Assembly (NCBI RefSeq): GCF_000306785.1
Contig: NC_017955.1
Span: 3,348,001-3,412,000, forward strand
Length of the DNA: 64,000 nt
Origin: Modestobacter italicus
Lineage (GTDB): Bacteria; Actinomycetota; Actinomycetes; Mycobacteriales; Geodermatophilaceae
Reading direction: 5' to 3'
Of the stretch, positions 34,165 through 45,140 are shown piece by piece. The notes under the pieces were generated by a model, which searched no databases, was not told the DNA's origin, and worked only from the letters and a program-made list of their open reading frames with translations. Numbering within the stretch: the stretch's first letter is position 1; every line of letters starts with the position of its first letter. The position numbers and the translations under genes are program-made.

Positions 34165-34219
34165 CCGCCCCTCGGGTGGCTGCAGCGGACCGGGTCCGCT
34201 GTGTCCCCCCGAGGGGCGG
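34165..34219. promoter_or_regulatory. Nested inverted repeats upstream of pyk
   Basis: CCGCCCCTCGGG (34165-34176) and its complement (34208-34219) enclose a second hairpin with arms AGCGGAC and GTCCGCT. The structure starts 14 bases before the pyk ATG and could shape the leader RNA. Confidence 0.55.
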
Positions 34220-34226
34220 CAGTCGT

Positions 34227-34246
34227 CCAGGACGTATCTGTCCTGG
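34227..34246 (-). terminator. Terminator of gltBD
   Basis: CCAGGAC and GTCCTGG pair around GTATCT, 14 bases after the gltD stop. Confidence 0.65.
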
Positions 34247-34260
34247 TGATCAGCGTGTGG

Positions 34261-35748
34261 CTACCGCAGCGGGACGGCGTCCGGGGTGACCGGGCGGGGC
34301 AGCATCGAGTTGCCGGTCAGCCAGTCGTCGACCGCCCCGGCCGCGGCGCGGCCCTCGGCGATCGCCCAGACGATGAGCGACTGACCGCGGCCCATGTCCC
34401 CGGCCACGAACACGCCGGGGACGGTGGACATGTACTCGGCGTCCCGGGCGACCCGGCCGCGCTCGTCGACCACGCAGCCGAGCTCCTCGACCAGGCCGGC
34501 GGTCTGCGGACCGGTGTAGCCCAGCGCCAGCAGCACCAGGTCCGCGGGCAGCTCGCGGGTGCTGTCCGGCTTGGGCTGCCGCTTCCCGTCGACGACCTCG
34601 ATCTCCACGACCTCGATCGCCCGCACCCGGCCCTCGTCGTCGCCGAGGAACGCCTCGGTGTTGACCGCGAACAGCCGCTCGCCGCCCTCCTCGTGGGCCG
34701 GCGAGACCCGCAGGATCATCTCGTAGGTGGGCCACGGGTTGTCCTGCGGGCGGGTGCCGGTGGGTGCCGGCTTGTAGTCCAGCTGGGCCACCGACGCCGC
34801 GCCCTGCCGGTGGGCGGTGCCCAGGCAGTCCGCGCCGGTGTCGCCGCCGCCGATGATCACCACGTGCTTGCCCTCGGCCGACAGCGGCGGGTCGTCCAGC
34901 TCGCCGATGGCCTCCCGGTTGCCGAACGGCAGGTACTCCATCGCGAAGTGGACGCCGTCGAGGTCCCGGCCCGGCAGCGGCAGGTCACGGGCGACCGGCG
35001 TGCCGATCGCCAGCACCACGGCGTCGTGCTCGGCGCGCAGCGCCTCGGTCGTCAGCGCGCCCTCGCCGGTGCCGCCGACGTCGGCGTCGGTGACGAAGCG
35101 GGTGCCCTCGGCGCGCATCTGGTCCAGCCGCCGGTCCAGGTGGCGCTTCTCCATCTTGAACTCGGGGATGCCGTAGCGGAGCAGGCCGCCGATCCGGTCG
35201 TCCCGCTCGTAGACGGTCACCTCGTGCCCGGCGCGGGTGAGCTGCTGGGCCGCGGCCAGCCCGGCCGGGCCGGAGCCGACGACGGCGACCTTCCGCCCGG
35301 TGAGCTCCGCCGGCGGCTGCGGGGTCACCCAGCCGTTCACGAACGCCTGGTCGATGATCTCCCACTCGATCTGCTTGATCGTGACCGGCGCGTTCTCCAG
35401 GTTGAGCACGCAGGCGGACTCGCACGGCGCCGGGCACAGCTTCCCGGTGAACTCCGGGAAGTTGTTGGTCGCGTGCAGCCGCTCGATCGCCTCCTGCCAG
35501 TCGTCCCGGCGGGCGAGGTCGTTCCACTCCGGGATGAGGTTGCCCAGCGGGCAGCCGTGGTGGCAGAACGGGATGCCGCAGTCCATGCAGCGTGCCGCCT
35601 GCTCGCGGACGGCCTGCACCGGGAAGACGGCGTCCTCACCCGTCTCGCGGGTCAGGTACACCTCCTTCCAGTCCAGCAGGCGCAGTTCCACCGGCCGCCG
35701 CGGGGGCATCTGCCGGTCGAACTTCAGGAACCCGGTGCTGTCAACCAC
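34261..35748 (-). CDS. gltD: Glutamate synthase small subunit
   Basis: Flavoprotein of 495 residues that takes electrons from NADPH and passes them through iron-sulfur clusters to GltB. Two Cys clusters bind 4Fe-4S centres: [17 protein letters not shown] near residue 55 and CPAPCESAC near 105. The FAD fold starts at [15 protein letters not shown] and the NADPH fold at [17 protein letters not shown] at 35748 overlaps the gltB end by 8 bases, so the subunits are made together. Confidence 0.96.
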   Translation of the reverse strand: MVDSTGFLKFDRQMPPRRPVELRLLDWKEVYLTRETGEDAVFPVQAVREQAARCMDCGIPFCHHGCPLGNLIPEWNDLARRDDWQEAIERLHATNNFPEFTGKLCPAPCESACVLNLENAPVTIKQIEWEIIDQAFVNGWVTPQPPAELTGRKVAVVGSGPAGLAAAQQLTRAGHEVTVYERDDRIGGLLRYGIPEFKMEKRHLDRRLDQMRAEGTRFVTDADVGGTGEGALTTEALRAEHDAVVLAIGTPVARDLPLPGRDLDGVHFAMEYLPFGNREAIGELDDPPLSAEGKHVVIIGGGDTGADCLGTAHRQGAASVAQLDYKPAPTGTRPQDNPWPTYEMILRVSPAHEEGGERLFAVNTEAFLGDDEGRVRAIEVVEIEVVDGKRQPKPDSTRELPADLVLLALGYTGPQTAGLVEELGCVVDERGRVARDAEYMSTVPGVFVAGDMGRGQSLIVWAIAEGRAAAGAVDDWLTGNSMLPRPVTPDAVPLR

Positions 35749-38700
35749 GTGCCGCCTCCATGACAGCTCGGTCCACGTCGTACCCCGCGGCCTCGGCGGC
35801 CCGCCGGGCCTCCGTCGCCCGCCGGTAGTCCCGCGGCATGATCACGCTGAACCGCCCCGACCAGCGGCCCCAGTCGGCCAGCAGGCTGGTCGCCACGGCC
35901 GAGTCGGTGGCCTCCCGGTAGCGCTCCAGGACGTCCCGGAGCCACTGGGAGCTCTCACCGTCGAGCTCCTCGATGTCGACCATCTCGCCGTTGACCCGGT
36001 GCCGGGCCAGGTCGAGCACGTAGCCGACCCCGCCGGACATGCCCGCGGCGATGTTGCGACCGGTGGCGCCCAGGATGACCGCCGTCCCGCCGGTCATGTA
36101 CTCCAGCGCGTGGTCGCCCACGCCCTCGACGACGGCCAGCGCACCGGAGTTGCGCACGCAGAAGCGCTCGCCGACCCGGCCGCGCAGGAAGAGCTCGCCG
36201 CTGGTCGCGCCGTAGCCGATGACGTTGCCGGCGATGACGTTGTCCTCGGCGGCGAACGTGGCCTCGGCCGCCGGCCGGACGACGACGCGCCCGCCGGACA
36301 GGCCCTTGCCCACGTAGTCGTTGGCGTCCCCGACCAGGGTCATGCTGATCCCGCGGGGCAGGAAGGCGCCGAAGGACTGCCCGGCCGACCCGGTGAAGGT
36401 CAGCTCGATCGTGCCGTCGGGCAGCCCCTCGCCGCCGAAGCGGCGGGTCACCATCGAGCCCAGCATCGTGCCGACGGTGCGGTTGACGTTGCGCACCGGC
36501 AGCTCCAGGCGCACCGGCCGCGCGTCGAGCAGCGCGCCCTCGCAGAGCTGGATCAGCGTCTGGTCCAGCGCCACGTCCAGGCCGTGGTCCTGGTCCTGGA
36601 CCCGCCGTCGCGGGGTGCCCTCGGGCAGCTCCGGCACGGCGAGCACCGGGGTCAGGTCGAGCCCGGCGGCCTTCCAGTGGTCGACCGCGGGCTGGACGTC
36701 GAGGACCTCGGCGCGCCCGACTGCCTCGTCGATCGACCGGAAGCCGAGCTGCGCCAGGATCTCGCGCACCTGCTGGGCGATGAACTCGAAGAAGGTGACG
36801 ACGAACTCCGGCTTGCCGGTGAACCGCTTGCGCAGCTCCGGGTTCTGCGTCGCGACGCCGACCGGGCAGGTGTCCAGGTGGCAGACGCGCATCATCACGC
36901 AGCCCTCGACGACCAGCGGCGCGGTGGCGAAGCCGAACTCCTCGGCACCCAGCAGCGCGGCCACGACGACGTCCCGGCCGGTCTTCATCTGCCCGTCGAC
37001 CTGGACGACGATCCGGTCGCGCAGCCCGTTGGCCAGCAGCGTCTGCTGGGTCTCGGCCAGGCCGATCTCCCACGGCGTGCCGGCGTGCTTGAGCGAGGTC
37101 AGCGGCGCCGCGCCGGTGCCGCCGTCGAAGCCGGACACCAGGACGACGTCGGCCTTGGCCTTGCTCACCCCGGCCGCGACCGTGCCGATGCCGGACTCCG
37201 ACACCAGCTTGACGTGCACCCGCGCCTGGTCGTTGGCGTTCTTCAGGTCGTGGATGAGCTGCTTGAGGTCCTCGATCGAGTAGATGTCGTGGTGCGGCGG
37301 CGGGCTGATCAGGCCGACGCCCGGCGTGGAGTGCCGGGTGCGGGCCACCCACGGGTAGACCTTGCTGCCCGGCAGCTGACCGCCCTCACCGGGCTTGGCG
37401 CCCTGGGCCATCTTGATCTGGATGTCGTCGGCGTTGACCAGGTACTCGCTGGTGACGCCGAACCGGCCGCTGGCCACCTGCTTGATCGACGACCGGCGCA
37501 GGTCGCCGTTCGGGTCGGGGCTGAACCGGTCGGGGTCCTCGCCGCCCTCGCCGGTGTTGGACCGCCCACCGAGCCGGTTCATCGCGATCGCCAGGGTCTC
37601 GTGCGCCTCGGCGGAGATGGAGCCGTAGCTCATCGCGCCGGTCTGGAAGCGCTTGACGATCTCGCTGGCCGGCTCGACCTCCTCGATCGGCACCGGCGGC
37701 CGGTCGGGCGTGAGGCCGAACAGCCCGCGCAGGGTCGCCGCCTCGGCGGACAGCCCGTCGACGGTGTCGGTGTAGCGCTGGAAGACGTCGTACTGCCGGG
37801 ACCGGGTGGCGTGCTGGAGCAGGAACACCGTCTCGGGGTTGAACAGGTGCACCTCGCCCTCGCGGCGCCACTGGTACTCCCCGCCGGTCTCCAGCCGGCG
37901 GTGCGCCGTCTCGGTGGCGTTGGCCGGGTAGGCCCGGCGGTGGCGCATGGCCACCTCCTCGGCGAGCACGTCGAGGCCGACGCCGTCGAGGGTGGCCGAG
38001 GTGCCGGTGAAGTACTCGTCGACGACGGCCTTGCTCAGCCCGACGGTCTCGAAGATCTGCGCCATCGTGTACGAGCCGACGGTGCTGATGCCCATCTTGC
38101 TCATCACCTTCAGCACGCCCTTGCCCATGGCCTTGACCACGTTGCGGACGGCCTGGGCGGGCTGGACGCCGGTGAGCGTGCCGGTGCGGATCAGGTCCTC
38201 GACGCTCTCGAAGGCCAGGTAGGGGTTGACCGCGGCCGCCCCGTAGCCGAGCAGCAGCGCGACGTGGTGCACCTCGCGGCAGTCGCCGGACTCCACGACC
38301 AGGCCGACCTGCATCCGGGTGCGCTCGCGCACCAGGTGGTGGTGGACGGCGGCGGTCATCAGCAGCGACGGGATCGGTGCGCGCTTCTCGTCGCAGTCCC
38401 GGTCGGAGAGCACGATGACCCGCGCGCCGGCCGCGATCGCCTTGCTCACCTTGGTGCGCAGGTCGGTGATCGCCTGGGCCAGCGCCGGCCCCCCGCCGGT
38501 GACGTCGAAGTGACCGGTGACCCGGACGGCGGCGAAGCCGGGCAGGTCGCCGTCGTCGTCGATGTGCAGGATCTTGGCCAGCTCGTCGTTGTCGATGACC
38601 GGGTAGGGCAGGAACACCTGCCGGCAGGACGCCGGGGTGGCCTCGAGCAGGTTCTGCTCGGGCCCGAAGGTGCGGCCCAGGCTGGTCACCAGCTCCTCGC

Positions 38701-40426
38701 GGATGGCGTCCAGCGGCGGGTTGGTCACCTGGGCGAACAGCTGGCTGAAGTAGTCGTAGAGCTGCCGCGAGCGGTCCGACAGCGAGGCGATCGGGGTGTC
38801 GGTGCCCATCGAGCCGATCGGCTCGGTGCCGCTGGCCGCCATCGGCTGCACCAGGACGCGCAGCTCCTCCTCGGTGTAGCCGAAGAGCTGCTGACGCCGG
38901 ACGACGGACTCGTGGCTGGGCCGCGAGCGCCGCCGCTCGGGCAGCGAGGGCAGGTGCACCAGGCCGGCGTGCAGCCAGTCGTCGTAGGGCTGGGCGGCGG
39001 CGAGAGCCCCCTTGACCTCCTCGTCCTCGACGATCCGGCCGGCCTCGGTGTCGACCAGGAACATCCGGCCCGGCTGCAGCCGGCCCTTGGCGACGACGTC
39101 GCCGGCCGGGATGTCCAGCACGCCGGCCTCGCTGGCCAGCACGACCAGGTCGTCCTTGGTCTTCCACCAGCGGCCGGGGCGCAGGCCGTTGCGGTCGAGC
39201 ACCGCGCCGATCAGGCTGCCGTCGGTGAACGCCACGCAGGCCGGTCCGTCCCAGGCCTCGATGATCGAGGAGTGGAACCGGTAGAAGGCCCGGCGGGCCG
39301 GGTCCATCTCGTCGTGGTTCTCCCAGGCCTCCGGGATCATCATCAGCACGGCGTGCGGCAGCGAGCGGCCGGACAGGTGCAGCAGCTCGAGCACCTCGTC
39401 GAAGGTGGCCGAGTCGCTGAAGTCGCTGGCGGTGACCGGGAAGATCCGCTCCAGCCCGAGCTCGCTCGCCGGGCCGGCCGGGCCGTCGAACAGCGCCGTC
39501 TCCAGCTTCGCCTCGCGGGCGCGCATCCGGTTCCGGTTGCCCTTGATGGTGTTGATCTCGCCGTTGTGCGCGATGAACCGGAACGGGTGGGCCAGCGGCC
39601 AGCTCGGGAAGGTGTTGGTCGAGAACCGGCTGTGGACCAGTGCGATCGCCGACTCGTAGCGCTCGTCGCGCAGGTCGGGGAAGAACGCGGGCAGCTGGTC
39701 GGTGGTCAGCATGCCCTTGTAGGTGATCGTGCGGGAGGACAGCGAGGCGATGTAGCAGCTGGTGCCGGCGTCCCGCGCGGCGCGCTCCACCCGCTTGCGC
39801 AGCACGAACGAGCGGCGCTCCAGCCGGGTGACCCCGTGCGGGGCGACCGTGCCGCCGAAGGCCGAGTCGGCGCGGGCGCCGGTGGTCTCGGCGACGAACA
39901 GCTGGGCGAAGTGCGGCATCACCCGGCGGGCGGTCGGGCCGAGGTCGGCGCCGTCGGGGTCGACCGGCAGCTCGCGCCAGCCGAGGACGGCCAGCCCCTC
40001 CTCGGCGGCGAGGCCGGCGACCGCGTCGACCACCTGCGCCCGCTCGGCCTCGTCGGCCGGCAGGAAGGCGATGCCGACGGCGTACTCCCCCACCGGCGGC
40101 AGGTCGAAGTCGACGACGGCGCGCAGCAGGGCGTCGGGGACCTGGGTCAGGATCCCCGCGCCGTCCCCGGAGTTGGGCTCGGAGCCGGCCGCGCCGCGGT
40201 GGTCGAGGTTGTGCAGGGCGGTGAGCCCGGCCGTGACGATCGACCGCGAGCGGCGGCCGCGGGCGTCGGCGACGAAGGCCACACCGCAGGCGTCGTGCTC
40301 CCGGGCCGGGTCGTACAGGCCGGCGGCAGCAGGGAGTGCGGAGAACGGCACAGCGGTGCCCGGTGCCGTGGAGAACGGTCGGGCCCCATCGCTGGCGGGC
40401 GCGGAGGGGGCGGCGAGGTCGGTCAT
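35741..40426 (-). CDS. gltB: Glutamate synthase large subunit
   Basis: Large subunit of 1561 residues that moves the amide group of glutamine to 2-oxoglutarate. The class II amidotransferase domain follows a 46-residue propeptide; Cys47 in HDACGV becomes the N-terminal nucleophile. The central domain precedes the FMN-binding barrel ([15 protein letters not shown]), and C-x5-C-x4-C (VCHLDTC) binds the 3Fe-4S cluster. A beta-helix domain rich in Gly repeats ends the protein. GGGAG precedes the ATG at 40426, which is one base after the lgt stop. Confidence 0.97.
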   Translation of the reverse strand: MTDLAAPSAPASDGARPFSTAPGTAVPFSALPAAAGLYDPAREHDACGVAFVADARGRRSRSIVTAGLTALHNLDHRGAAGSEPNSGDGAGILTQVPDALLRAVVDFDLPPVGEYAVGIAFLPADEAERAQVVDAVAGLAAEEGLAVLGWRELPVDPDGADLGPTARRVMPHFAQLFVAETTGARADSAFGGTVAPHGVTRLERRSFVLRKRVERAARDAGTSCYIASLSSRTITYKGMLTTDQLPAFFPDLRDERYESAIALVHSRFSTNTFPSWPLAHPFRFIAHNGEINTIKGNRNRMRAREAKLETALFDGPAGPASELGLERIFPVTASDFSDSATFDEVLELLHLSGRSLPHAVLMMIPEAWENHDEMDPARRAFYRFHSSIIEAWDGPACVAFTDGSLIGAVLDRNGLRPGRWWKTKDDLVVLASEAGVLDIPAGDVVAKGRLQPGRMFLVDTEAGRIVEDEEVKGALAAAQPYDDWLHAGLVHLPSLPERRRSRPSHESVVRRQQLFGYTEEELRVLVQPMAASGTEPIGSMGTDTPIASLSDRSRQLYDYFSQLFAQVTNPPLDAIREELVTSLGRTFGPEQNLLEATPASCRQVFLPYPVIDNDELAKILHIDDDGDLPGFAAVRVTGHFDVTGGGPALAQAITDLRTKVSKAIAAGARVIVLSDRDCDEKRAPIPSLLMTAAVHHHLVRERTRMQVGLVVESGDCREVHHVALLLGYGAAAVNPYLAFESVEDLIRTGTLTGVQPAQAVRNVVKAMGKGVLKVMSKMGISTVGSYTMAQIFETVGLSKAVVDEYFTGTSATLDGVGLDVLAEEVAMRHRRAYPANATETAHRRLETGGEYQWRREGEVHLFNPETVFLLQHATRSRQYDVFQRYTDTVDGLSAEAATLRGLFGLTPDRPPVPIEEVEPASEIVKRFQTGAMSYGSISAEAHETLAIAMNRLGGRSNTGEGGEDPDRFSPDPNGDLRRSSIKQVASGRFGVTSEYLVNADDIQIKMAQGAKPGEGGQLPGSKVYPWVARTRHSTPGVGLISPPPHHDIYSIEDLKQLIHDLKNANDQARVHVKLVSESGIGTVAAGVSKAKADVVLVSGFDGGTGAAPLTSLKHAGTPWEIGLAETQQTLLANGLRDRIVVQVDGQMKTGRDVVVAALLGAEEFGFATAPLVVEGCVMMRVCHLDTCPVGVATQNPELRKRFTGKPEFVVTFFEFIAQQVREILAQLGFRSIDEAVGRAEVLDVQPAVDHWKAAGLDLTPVLAVPELPEGTPRRRVQDQDHGLDVALDQTLIQLCEGALLDARPVRLELPVRNVNRTVGTMLGSMVTRRFGGEGLPDGTIELTFTGSAGQSFGAFLPRGISMTLVGDANDYVGKGLSGGRVVVRPAAEATFAAEDNVIAGNVIGYGATSGELFLRGRVGERFCVRNSGALAVVEGVGDHALEYMTGGTAVILGATGRNIAAGMSGGVGYVLDLARHRVNGEMVDIEELDGESSQWLRDVLERYREATDSAVATSLLADWGRWSGRFSVIMPRDYRRATEARRAAEAAGYDVDRAVMEAARG

Positions 40427-40427
40427 G

Positions 40428-41840
40428 TCACTCCCGTCGTCGGCTGGCCGCGGCGGTCCTCCACCGGTGCCCGCGAACGGAGCCGGGAGGGAGGCGCTGG
40501 TGCGGGGGGTCGCGCGACCCCGCCGGGTGGTCAGTGCTGTGGGGGCGGTGCTCGGGCTGGGGGCGGTCTCGGGACCGGGACGGTCCGACGGGTGGGACAT
40601 CGGCCAGCGGGACCCGGTTGCTCCGGAGCCGGCCCAGGGACCGCGCACCCGCGGGGACGGGTGGCCGCGGGGTGGTCGTGCGCGGGGCAGCACTGGCCCG
40701 GTCCGACGTCGCCGGCCGGCCCAGGATCGCTGGTCGGCCGCTGCGAGCGTACACAGACACAGCAGGTACGCGACATGTCGACCAGGTGTCGTACATGTCT
40801 CCTCCCGGCACGCCGCCGAGGGCTCGCCGAGGGTCAGCCCCGGGGCGGGTCGGCGCCCTCGTCGGGCGGCGTCCGCCGGCCCCCGCGCCGTCGGCCGGCG
40901 TCTCCACCGGGTGCCCGGTGGCCGGCTCGCCGGACTGCCCGGTGGACGGGTCGGCGGCGGGCGCCGCGGCCTGCGTGCGGGCACCGGCCCGGTCCGCGCC
41001 GCGGGTGATGACCTCGCGGGGGCGCCCGCGCTGGGCGACCAGGTAGGCCACGGCCAGCAGGCCCACGACCAGGGAGGTGAAGACGTTGAGCCGGACGCCG
41101 AAGAAGTGCTCGGCGGTGTCGATCCGCAGCGACTCGATCCACAGCCGGCCCAGGCAGTAGGCGGCGACGTAGAGCGCGAACGCCCGGCCGTGCGAGAGCT
41201 TGAAGCGGCGGTCGGCCCAGATGACCAGCAGCGCGACCCCGACGTCCCACAGCAGCTCGTACAGGAAGGTCGGGTGGAAGGTGCCCAGCACCTCGGCCCG
41301 GCCGTCGGCACCGATGAGGGCCCGGCCGGCCGAGGAGTCCCACCGGTGGATGGTCAGCGCCCACGGGAGGTCGGTGGCCCGGCCGTACAGCTCGTTGTTG
41401 AACCAGTTGCCCAGCCGGCCGACGGCCTGGGCGAGCACGATCCCCGGGGCGAGCGCGTCGGCGAAGGCCGGCAGCGGGATCCGCCGGCGCCGGCAGCCGA
41501 TCCACGCGCCGACGCCGCCCAGCGCGATCGCGCCCCAGATGCCCAGGCCGCCCTCCCAGATGGCCAGCGCCCGGATCGGGTCCCCGCCTTCACCGAAGTA
41601 GGGCTCCGGGGTGGTGACCACGTGGTAGAGCCGGCCGCCGATGATGCCGAAGGGCACCATCCACACCGCGATGTCCAGCACGTCACCGGGCGCACCGCCG
41701 CGGGCGACCCAGCGGCGGTCACCCAGCCAGCAGGCCAGCACGATGCCGGCGATGATGCACAGCGCGTAGCCGCGCAGCGGGAAGGGCCCGAGCTCCCAGA
41801 CCCCCTGGGTGGGGCTCGGGATCGCGGCGAGCACGGTCAT
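40428..41840 (-). CDS. lgt: Prolipoprotein diacylglyceryl transferase
   Basis: Membrane enzyme of 470 residues that attaches diacylglycerol to the lipobox Cys of prolipoproteins, such as the binding protein at 27275. Seven hydrophobic segments fill residues 15-265, with the Lgt signature [13 protein letters not shown] about residue 140 and the conserved HPTFLYE. The remaining 190 residues are a disordered Pro/Arg/Ala tail that runs to within a base of gltB; long tails also occur in mycobacterial Lgt. The ATG overlaps the trpA stop as ATGA. Confidence 0.94.
   Translation of the reverse strand: MTVLAAIPSPTQGVWELGPFPLRGYALCIIAGIVLACWLGDRRWVARGGAPGDVLDIAVWMVPFGIIGGRLYHVVTTPEPYFGEGGDPIRALAIWEGGLGIWGAIALGGVGAWIGCRRRRIPLPAFADALAPGIVLAQAVGRLGNWFNNELYGRATDLPWALTIHRWDSSAGRALIGADGRAEVLGTFHPTFLYELLWDVGVALLVIWADRRFKLSHGRAFALYVAAYCLGRLWIESLRIDTAEHFFGVRLNVFTSLVVGLLAVAYLVAQRGRPREVITRGADRAGARTQAAAPAADPSTGQSGEPATGHPVETPADGAGAGGRRPTRAPTRPGADPRRALGGVPGGDMYDTWSTCRVPAVSVYARSGRPAILGRPATSDRASAAPRTTTPRPPVPAGARSLGRLRSNRVPLADVPPVGPSRSRDRPQPEHRPHSTDHPAGSRDPPHQRLPPGSVRGHRWRTAAASRRRE
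40766..40799. promoter_or_regulatory. Phased repeats upstream of gltB, inside the lgt tail
   Basis: ACATGTC occurs at 40773 and again at 40793, 20 bp apart (two helical turns). Half-sites GTAC and GACA/TGTC also form an inverted repeat across 40766-40794. It lies about 340 bp before gltB, where a promoter would be expected. Confidence 0.4.
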
Positions 41841-42715
41841 GCGCGCACCTTCGCACGCCGGACGCCCGCGGCGAGCTCCTGCGACAGGACACGCACGCCG
41901 TCGGCGCCCTCGCCGGCCAGCAGGGCCCGGACGTAGGCGGAGCCGACGATGACGCCGTCGGCGAAGGCCGCGACCTCCGCGGCCTGGTCCCCGCTGGAGA
42001 CGCCGAGGCCCACGCAGACCGCGGTGCCGGTGACCGAGCGGGTGCGGGCGACCAGCCGCTCGGCGGCGTCGCCGACGGTGGCCCGGGTGCCGGTGACCCC
42101 CATGGTGGAGGCGGCGTAGACGAAGCCGCGCGAGGCCTCGGCGGTGGCGGCCAGCCGGGTGTCGGTCGAGCTCGGCGCGACCAGGAACACCCGGTCCAGG
42201 CCGGTGCGCTCGGTCGCGGCCAGCCAGGCCGAGGCCTCGTCGGGGATGAGGTCGGGGGTGATCGCCCCCGCTCCCCCGGCGGCGGCCAGGTCGTCGGCGA
42301 ACCGGTCGACGCCGTAGCGCTCGATCGGGTTCCAGTAGCTCATCACCACCGGCACCGCGCCGGCCTCGGCCACCGCGGTCACGGCCCGCAGCACGTCGCG
42401 CATGCCCACCCCGGCCCGGACGGCGACGTCCACCGCCTCCTGGATCACCGGGCCGTCCATGCCGGGGTCGGAGTACGGGACGCCGACCTCGACGACGTCC
42501 GCCCCGCCCTCGACGGCGGCCACCATGGCGGCGATGGAGGTGTCGACGTCGGGGTAGCCGACCGGCAGGTAGGCGATCAGCGCCGCCCGCCCCTCGGCCT
42601 TGGCCGCCCCGATCGCATCAGCCAGCAGACTGCCTCGACTCCGGCTCCGCTCCGCTCCTCGCTCGCTGGCGCTCGCTGCGATGCTCACTCCGCCGTCGTC
42701 CTCGGGCGCGCTCAC
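41837..42715 (-). CDS. trpA: Tryptophan synthase alpha subunit
   Basis: Alpha subunit of 292 residues that cleaves indole-3-glycerol phosphate and sends indole to TrpB. Family segments: [11 protein letters not shown], the catalytic Glu in [21 protein letters not shown], the catalytic Asp in [10 protein letters not shown], and [13 protein letters not shown]. The first 30 residues include [19 protein letters not shown], unlike any TrpA, encoded by a purine/GC-rich stretch that looks inserted. GTG at 42715 overlaps trpB as GTGA; an alternative GTG at 42688 would remove only part of the odd segment. Confidence 0.95.
   Translation of the reverse strand: MSAPEDDGGVSIAASASERGAERSRSRGSLLADAIGAAKAEGRAALIAYLPVGYPDVDTSIAAMVAAVEGGADVVEVGVPYSDPGMDGPVIQEAVDVAVRAGVGMRDVLRAVTAVAEAGAVPVVMSYWNPIERYGVDRFADDLAAAGGAGAITPDLIPDEASAWLAATERTGLDRVFLVAPSSTDTRLAATAEASRGFVYAASTMGVTGTRATVGDAAERLVARTRSVTGTAVCVGLGVSSGDQAAEVAAFADGVIVGSAYVRALLAGEGADGVRVLSQELAAGVRRAKVRA
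42628..42690. repeat. Low-complexity insertion within the trpA 5' end
   Basis: A run of GCTC/CGCT-type repeats (for example GCTCCGCTCCGCTCCTCGC and CTCGCTGGCGCTCGCTGCG) encodes residues 10-29 of TrpA in frame. It has the look of an intergenic repeat element caught in a coding sequence. Confidence 0.55.
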
Positions 42716-44106
42716 GCCTGCTCCCCCGCATCCTGACCGGCGACGGCCTCGTCGTTGCTGACCGCGCCCTCGGTGGGCTGCTGGTCGTCGTCCAGCCCGG
42801 GGCCGGGCTCGGCGCCCCGGCCGGCCTCGACGGCCCGCTCGTCCTCGTCGGTCGGGGCGGTGTGCTCCCCGAGGCCGAACCAGGCGCTCGCCGTCTCGAC
42901 GTCCTTGTCCCCGCGGCCGGAGAGGTTGACCAGCAGCAGCGCGTCCGGACCCAGCTCCCGGCCGACCACCATCGCGCCGGCGAGGGCGTGCGCGGACTCG
43001 ATCGCCGGGATGATGCCCTCGGTGCGGCAGAGCAGCGCGAACGCCTCCATCGCCTCGGCGTCGGTGACCGGGCGGTACTCCGCGCGTCCGATGTCGTGCA
43101 GGAAGGCGTGCTCGGGGCCGACCCCCGGGTAGTCCAGGCCCGCCGAGATCGAGTGCGACTCGATCGTCTGCCCGTTGTCGTCCTGCAGCAGGTAGGAGCG
43201 GGCGCCGTGCAGCACCCCGGGGTCGCCGCCGGTGATCGTGGCGGCGTGCCGGCCGGTGTCCACGCCGTCCCCGCCGGCCTCCAGGCCGACCAGCCGGACG
43301 CCGTCGTCGGGCACGAACGCGGTGAAGATGCCGATCGCGTTCGACCCGCCGCCGACGCAGGCCAGGACGACGTCGGGCAGCCGGCCCTCCCGCTCGAGGA
43401 CCTGCTCGCGGGCCTCGTCGCCGATCACCCGCTGGAAGTCGCGGACCATCGCCGGGAACGGGTGCGGGCCGGCGACGGTGCCGAAGACGTAGTTCGTGGT
43501 CTCCACGTTGGTCACCCAGTCGCGGAACGCCTCGTTGATCGCGTCCTTGAGGGTGCGCGACCCGGTGGTGACCGGGATGACCTCGGCGCCCAGCAGCCGC
43601 ATCCGGGCGACGTTGAGCGCCTGCCGCCGGGTGTCCTCCTCGCCCATGTACACGGTGCAGGACAGCCCCATCAGCGCGGCGGCGGTCGCGGTTGCCACCC
43701 CGTGCTGCCCGGCACCGGTCTCGGCGATCACCCGGGTCTTGCCGATGCGCTTGGTGAGCAGCGCCTGGCCCAGCACGTTGTTGATCTTGTGCGAGCCGGT
43801 GTGGTTGAGGTCCTCGCGCTTGAGCAGCACCCGGGCGCCGCCGCAGTGCTCGGCGAACCGGGCGACCTCGGTGACCGGGCTGGGCCGGCCGGTGTAGTCG
43901 CGCTGCAGCCGGGCGAACTCGGCGATGAAGGCGGGGTCGACCCGCATGGCCTCGTAGGCCTCGGTGAGCTCGTCGAGGGCGGCGACCAGCGCCTCGGGGA
44001 CGAACCGGCCGCCGTAGACGCCGAAGTGCCCGGTCGCGTCCGGCCACTCCGGGCGCGCCGTGGCGTCGGGGACGTCAGGGGCCGGGGCGTGCGCGGAGAG
44101 GGTCAT
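42712..44106 (-). CDS. trpB: Tryptophan synthase beta subunit
   Basis: PLP enzyme of 464 residues that joins indole and serine to make tryptophan. The Schiff-base Lys is in HTGSHKINN about residue 110, the phosphate-binding loop is [10 protein letters not shown] near residue 255, and [10 protein letters not shown] marks the end of the core. A 50-residue acidic, Gln-rich tail follows, ending at the GTGA overlap with trpA. ATG at 44106 gives an N terminus of usual size. The order trpC-trpB-trpA is the mycobacterial order. Confidence 0.97.
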   Translation of the reverse strand: MTLSAHAPAPDVPDATARPEWPDATGHFGVYGGRFVPEALVAALDELTEAYEAMRVDPAFIAEFARLQRDYTGRPSPVTEVARFAEHCGGARVLLKREDLNHTGSHKINNVLGQALLTKRIGKTRVIAETGAGQHGVATATAAALMGLSCTVYMGEEDTRRQALNVARMRLLGAEVIPVTTGSRTLKDAINEAFRDWVTNVETTNYVFGTVAGPHPFPAMVRDFQRVIGDEAREQVLEREGRLPDVVLACVGGGSNAIGIFTAFVPDDGVRLVGLEAGGDGVDTGRHAATITGGDPGVLHGARSYLLQDDNGQTIESHSISAGLDYPGVGPEHAFLHDIGRAEYRPVTDAEAMEAFALLCRTEGIIPAIESAHALAGAMVVGRELGPDALLLVNLSGRGDKDVETASAWFGLGEHTAPTDEDERAVEAGRGAEPGPGLDDDQQPTEGAVSNDEAVAGQDAGEQA

Positions 44107-44166
44107 GCCCCCAGCGTAGGGACCTCGCCGCCCTCTCTCGGAGAAGGGCCCCTGCGGGGAAGTCGG

Positions 44167-44976
44167 TCAGCGGGCGGCGCGCGGGGTGGCGGGGTGCGAG
44201 CCGGCCGTGACCAGGTCGGCCACCGCCTGCCGCGGGTCGCCGGCGGTGACCAGGCCCTCGCCGACCAGGACGGCGTCCGCCCCGGCCCCGGCGTAGCTGA
44301 TCAGGTCGTGCGGGCCGCGGACGCCGGACTCGGCGACCTTGACCACGCCGCTGGGCAGCCCGGGGGCGATCCGCTCGAACGTGCTGCGGTCGACGGTCAA
44401 CGTGGTGAGGTCGCGGGCGTTGACCCCGATCACCGAGGCCCCGGCCGACAGCGCCCGGTCGGCCTCGGCCTCGTCGTGCACCTCGACCAGCGCGGTCATC
44501 CCGAGGGACTCGACCCGCTCCAGCAGCCCGGTCAGCGTGTTCTGGTCCAGCGCGGCCACGATCAGCAGCACCACGTCGGCGCCGTGCGCCCGCGCCTCGT
44601 GCACCTGGTAGCTGCTGACCACGAAGTCCTTGCAGAGCACCGGTACGTCGACCGCGGCGCGGACGGCGGCCAGGTCGGCGTGCGAGCCGCCAAACCGGCG
44701 CCCCTCGGTGAGCACGCTGATCACCCGGGCGCCGCCGGCGGAGTACTGCGCGGCGAGTGCGGCGGGGTCGGAGATCTCGGCGAGCGAGCCTTTGCTCGGG
44801 CTGCGCCGCTTCACCTCGGCGATGACCCCCACACCGGGCGCGCGCAGCGCCGCGAGGGCGTCCAGCGCGGGGCGGGCGTCGCGCGCGGCGGCCTGCACGT
44901 CGGCCAGCGGGACGGCGGCCTGCCGGGCGGCGACGTCGTCACGGACGCCGTCCAGGATGTCGTCGAGGACGCTCAT
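44167..44976 (-). CDS. trpC: Indole-3-glycerol phosphate synthase
   Basis: TIM-barrel enzyme of 269 residues that closes the indole ring. Catalytic Lys and Glu segments are [15 protein letters not shown] (about 53-67), [12 protein letters not shown] and the Glu in [14 protein letters not shown]. The phosphate-binding loops include [11 protein letters not shown] and VGEGLV. GGAGGG lies just before the ATG at 44976. An 11-codon open frame upstream ends on this ATG (ATGA overlap). No trpF or trpD is seen in the operon. Confidence 0.97.
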   Translation of the reverse strand: MSVLDDILDGVRDDVAARQAAVPLADVQAAARDARPALDALAALRAPGVGVIAEVKRRSPSKGSLAEISDPAALAAQYSAGGARVISVLTEGRRFGGSHADLAAVRAAVDVPVLCKDFVVSSYQVHEARAHGADVVLLIVAALDQNTLTGLLERVESLGMTALVEVHDEAEADRALSAGASVIGVNARDLTTLTVDRSTFERIAPGLPSGVVKVAESGVRGPHDLISYAGAGADAVLVGEGLVTAGDPRQAVADLVTAGSHPATPRAAR

Positions 44977-45008
44977 GAGCCCTCCTCGAACCGCTCAGCA
45001 TGTGTCAT
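44973..45008 (-). CDS. Possible 11-residue mini-gene coupled to trpC
   Basis: The frame [11 protein letters not shown] begins at ATG 45008, has GAGGGG 9 bases upstream and stops in an ATGA overlap with trpC. It contains no Trp codon, so it is not a classical attenuator peptide. It could increase trpC initiation by coupling, or be accidental. Confidence 0.35.
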   Translation of the reverse strand: MTHAERFEEGS

Positions 45009-45070
45009 GACCGCGTCCCCTCACCAGTCGGATCGGTGAGATCACTCTAGAGACGTGCCGGGGGCCTCCG

Positions 45071-45097
45071 GATCGGGGGCCGGGGAGCCCCCCGACC
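45071..45097 (-). terminator. Hairpin in the spacer before trpC
   Basis: GGTCGGGGG and CCCCCGATC (minus-strand reading) pair over nine positions including one G-U, 44 bases after the trp membrane protein gene. It could end that transcript partly or belong to a trpC leader. Confidence 0.45.
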
Positions 45098-45140
45098 GGC
45101 CCTGCTGTACAACCCCCGCAGCAACCTGCTGGGTCCTTTC

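Noticed and set aside
35237..41008. A 1923-codon plus-strand open frame
   Set aside because: It is antisense to gltB, gltD and lgt, whose motifs are complete on the minus strand.
44977..45140. Tryptophan attenuator peptide
   Set aside because: The only short frame has no Trp codon and no competing hairpin set was found.
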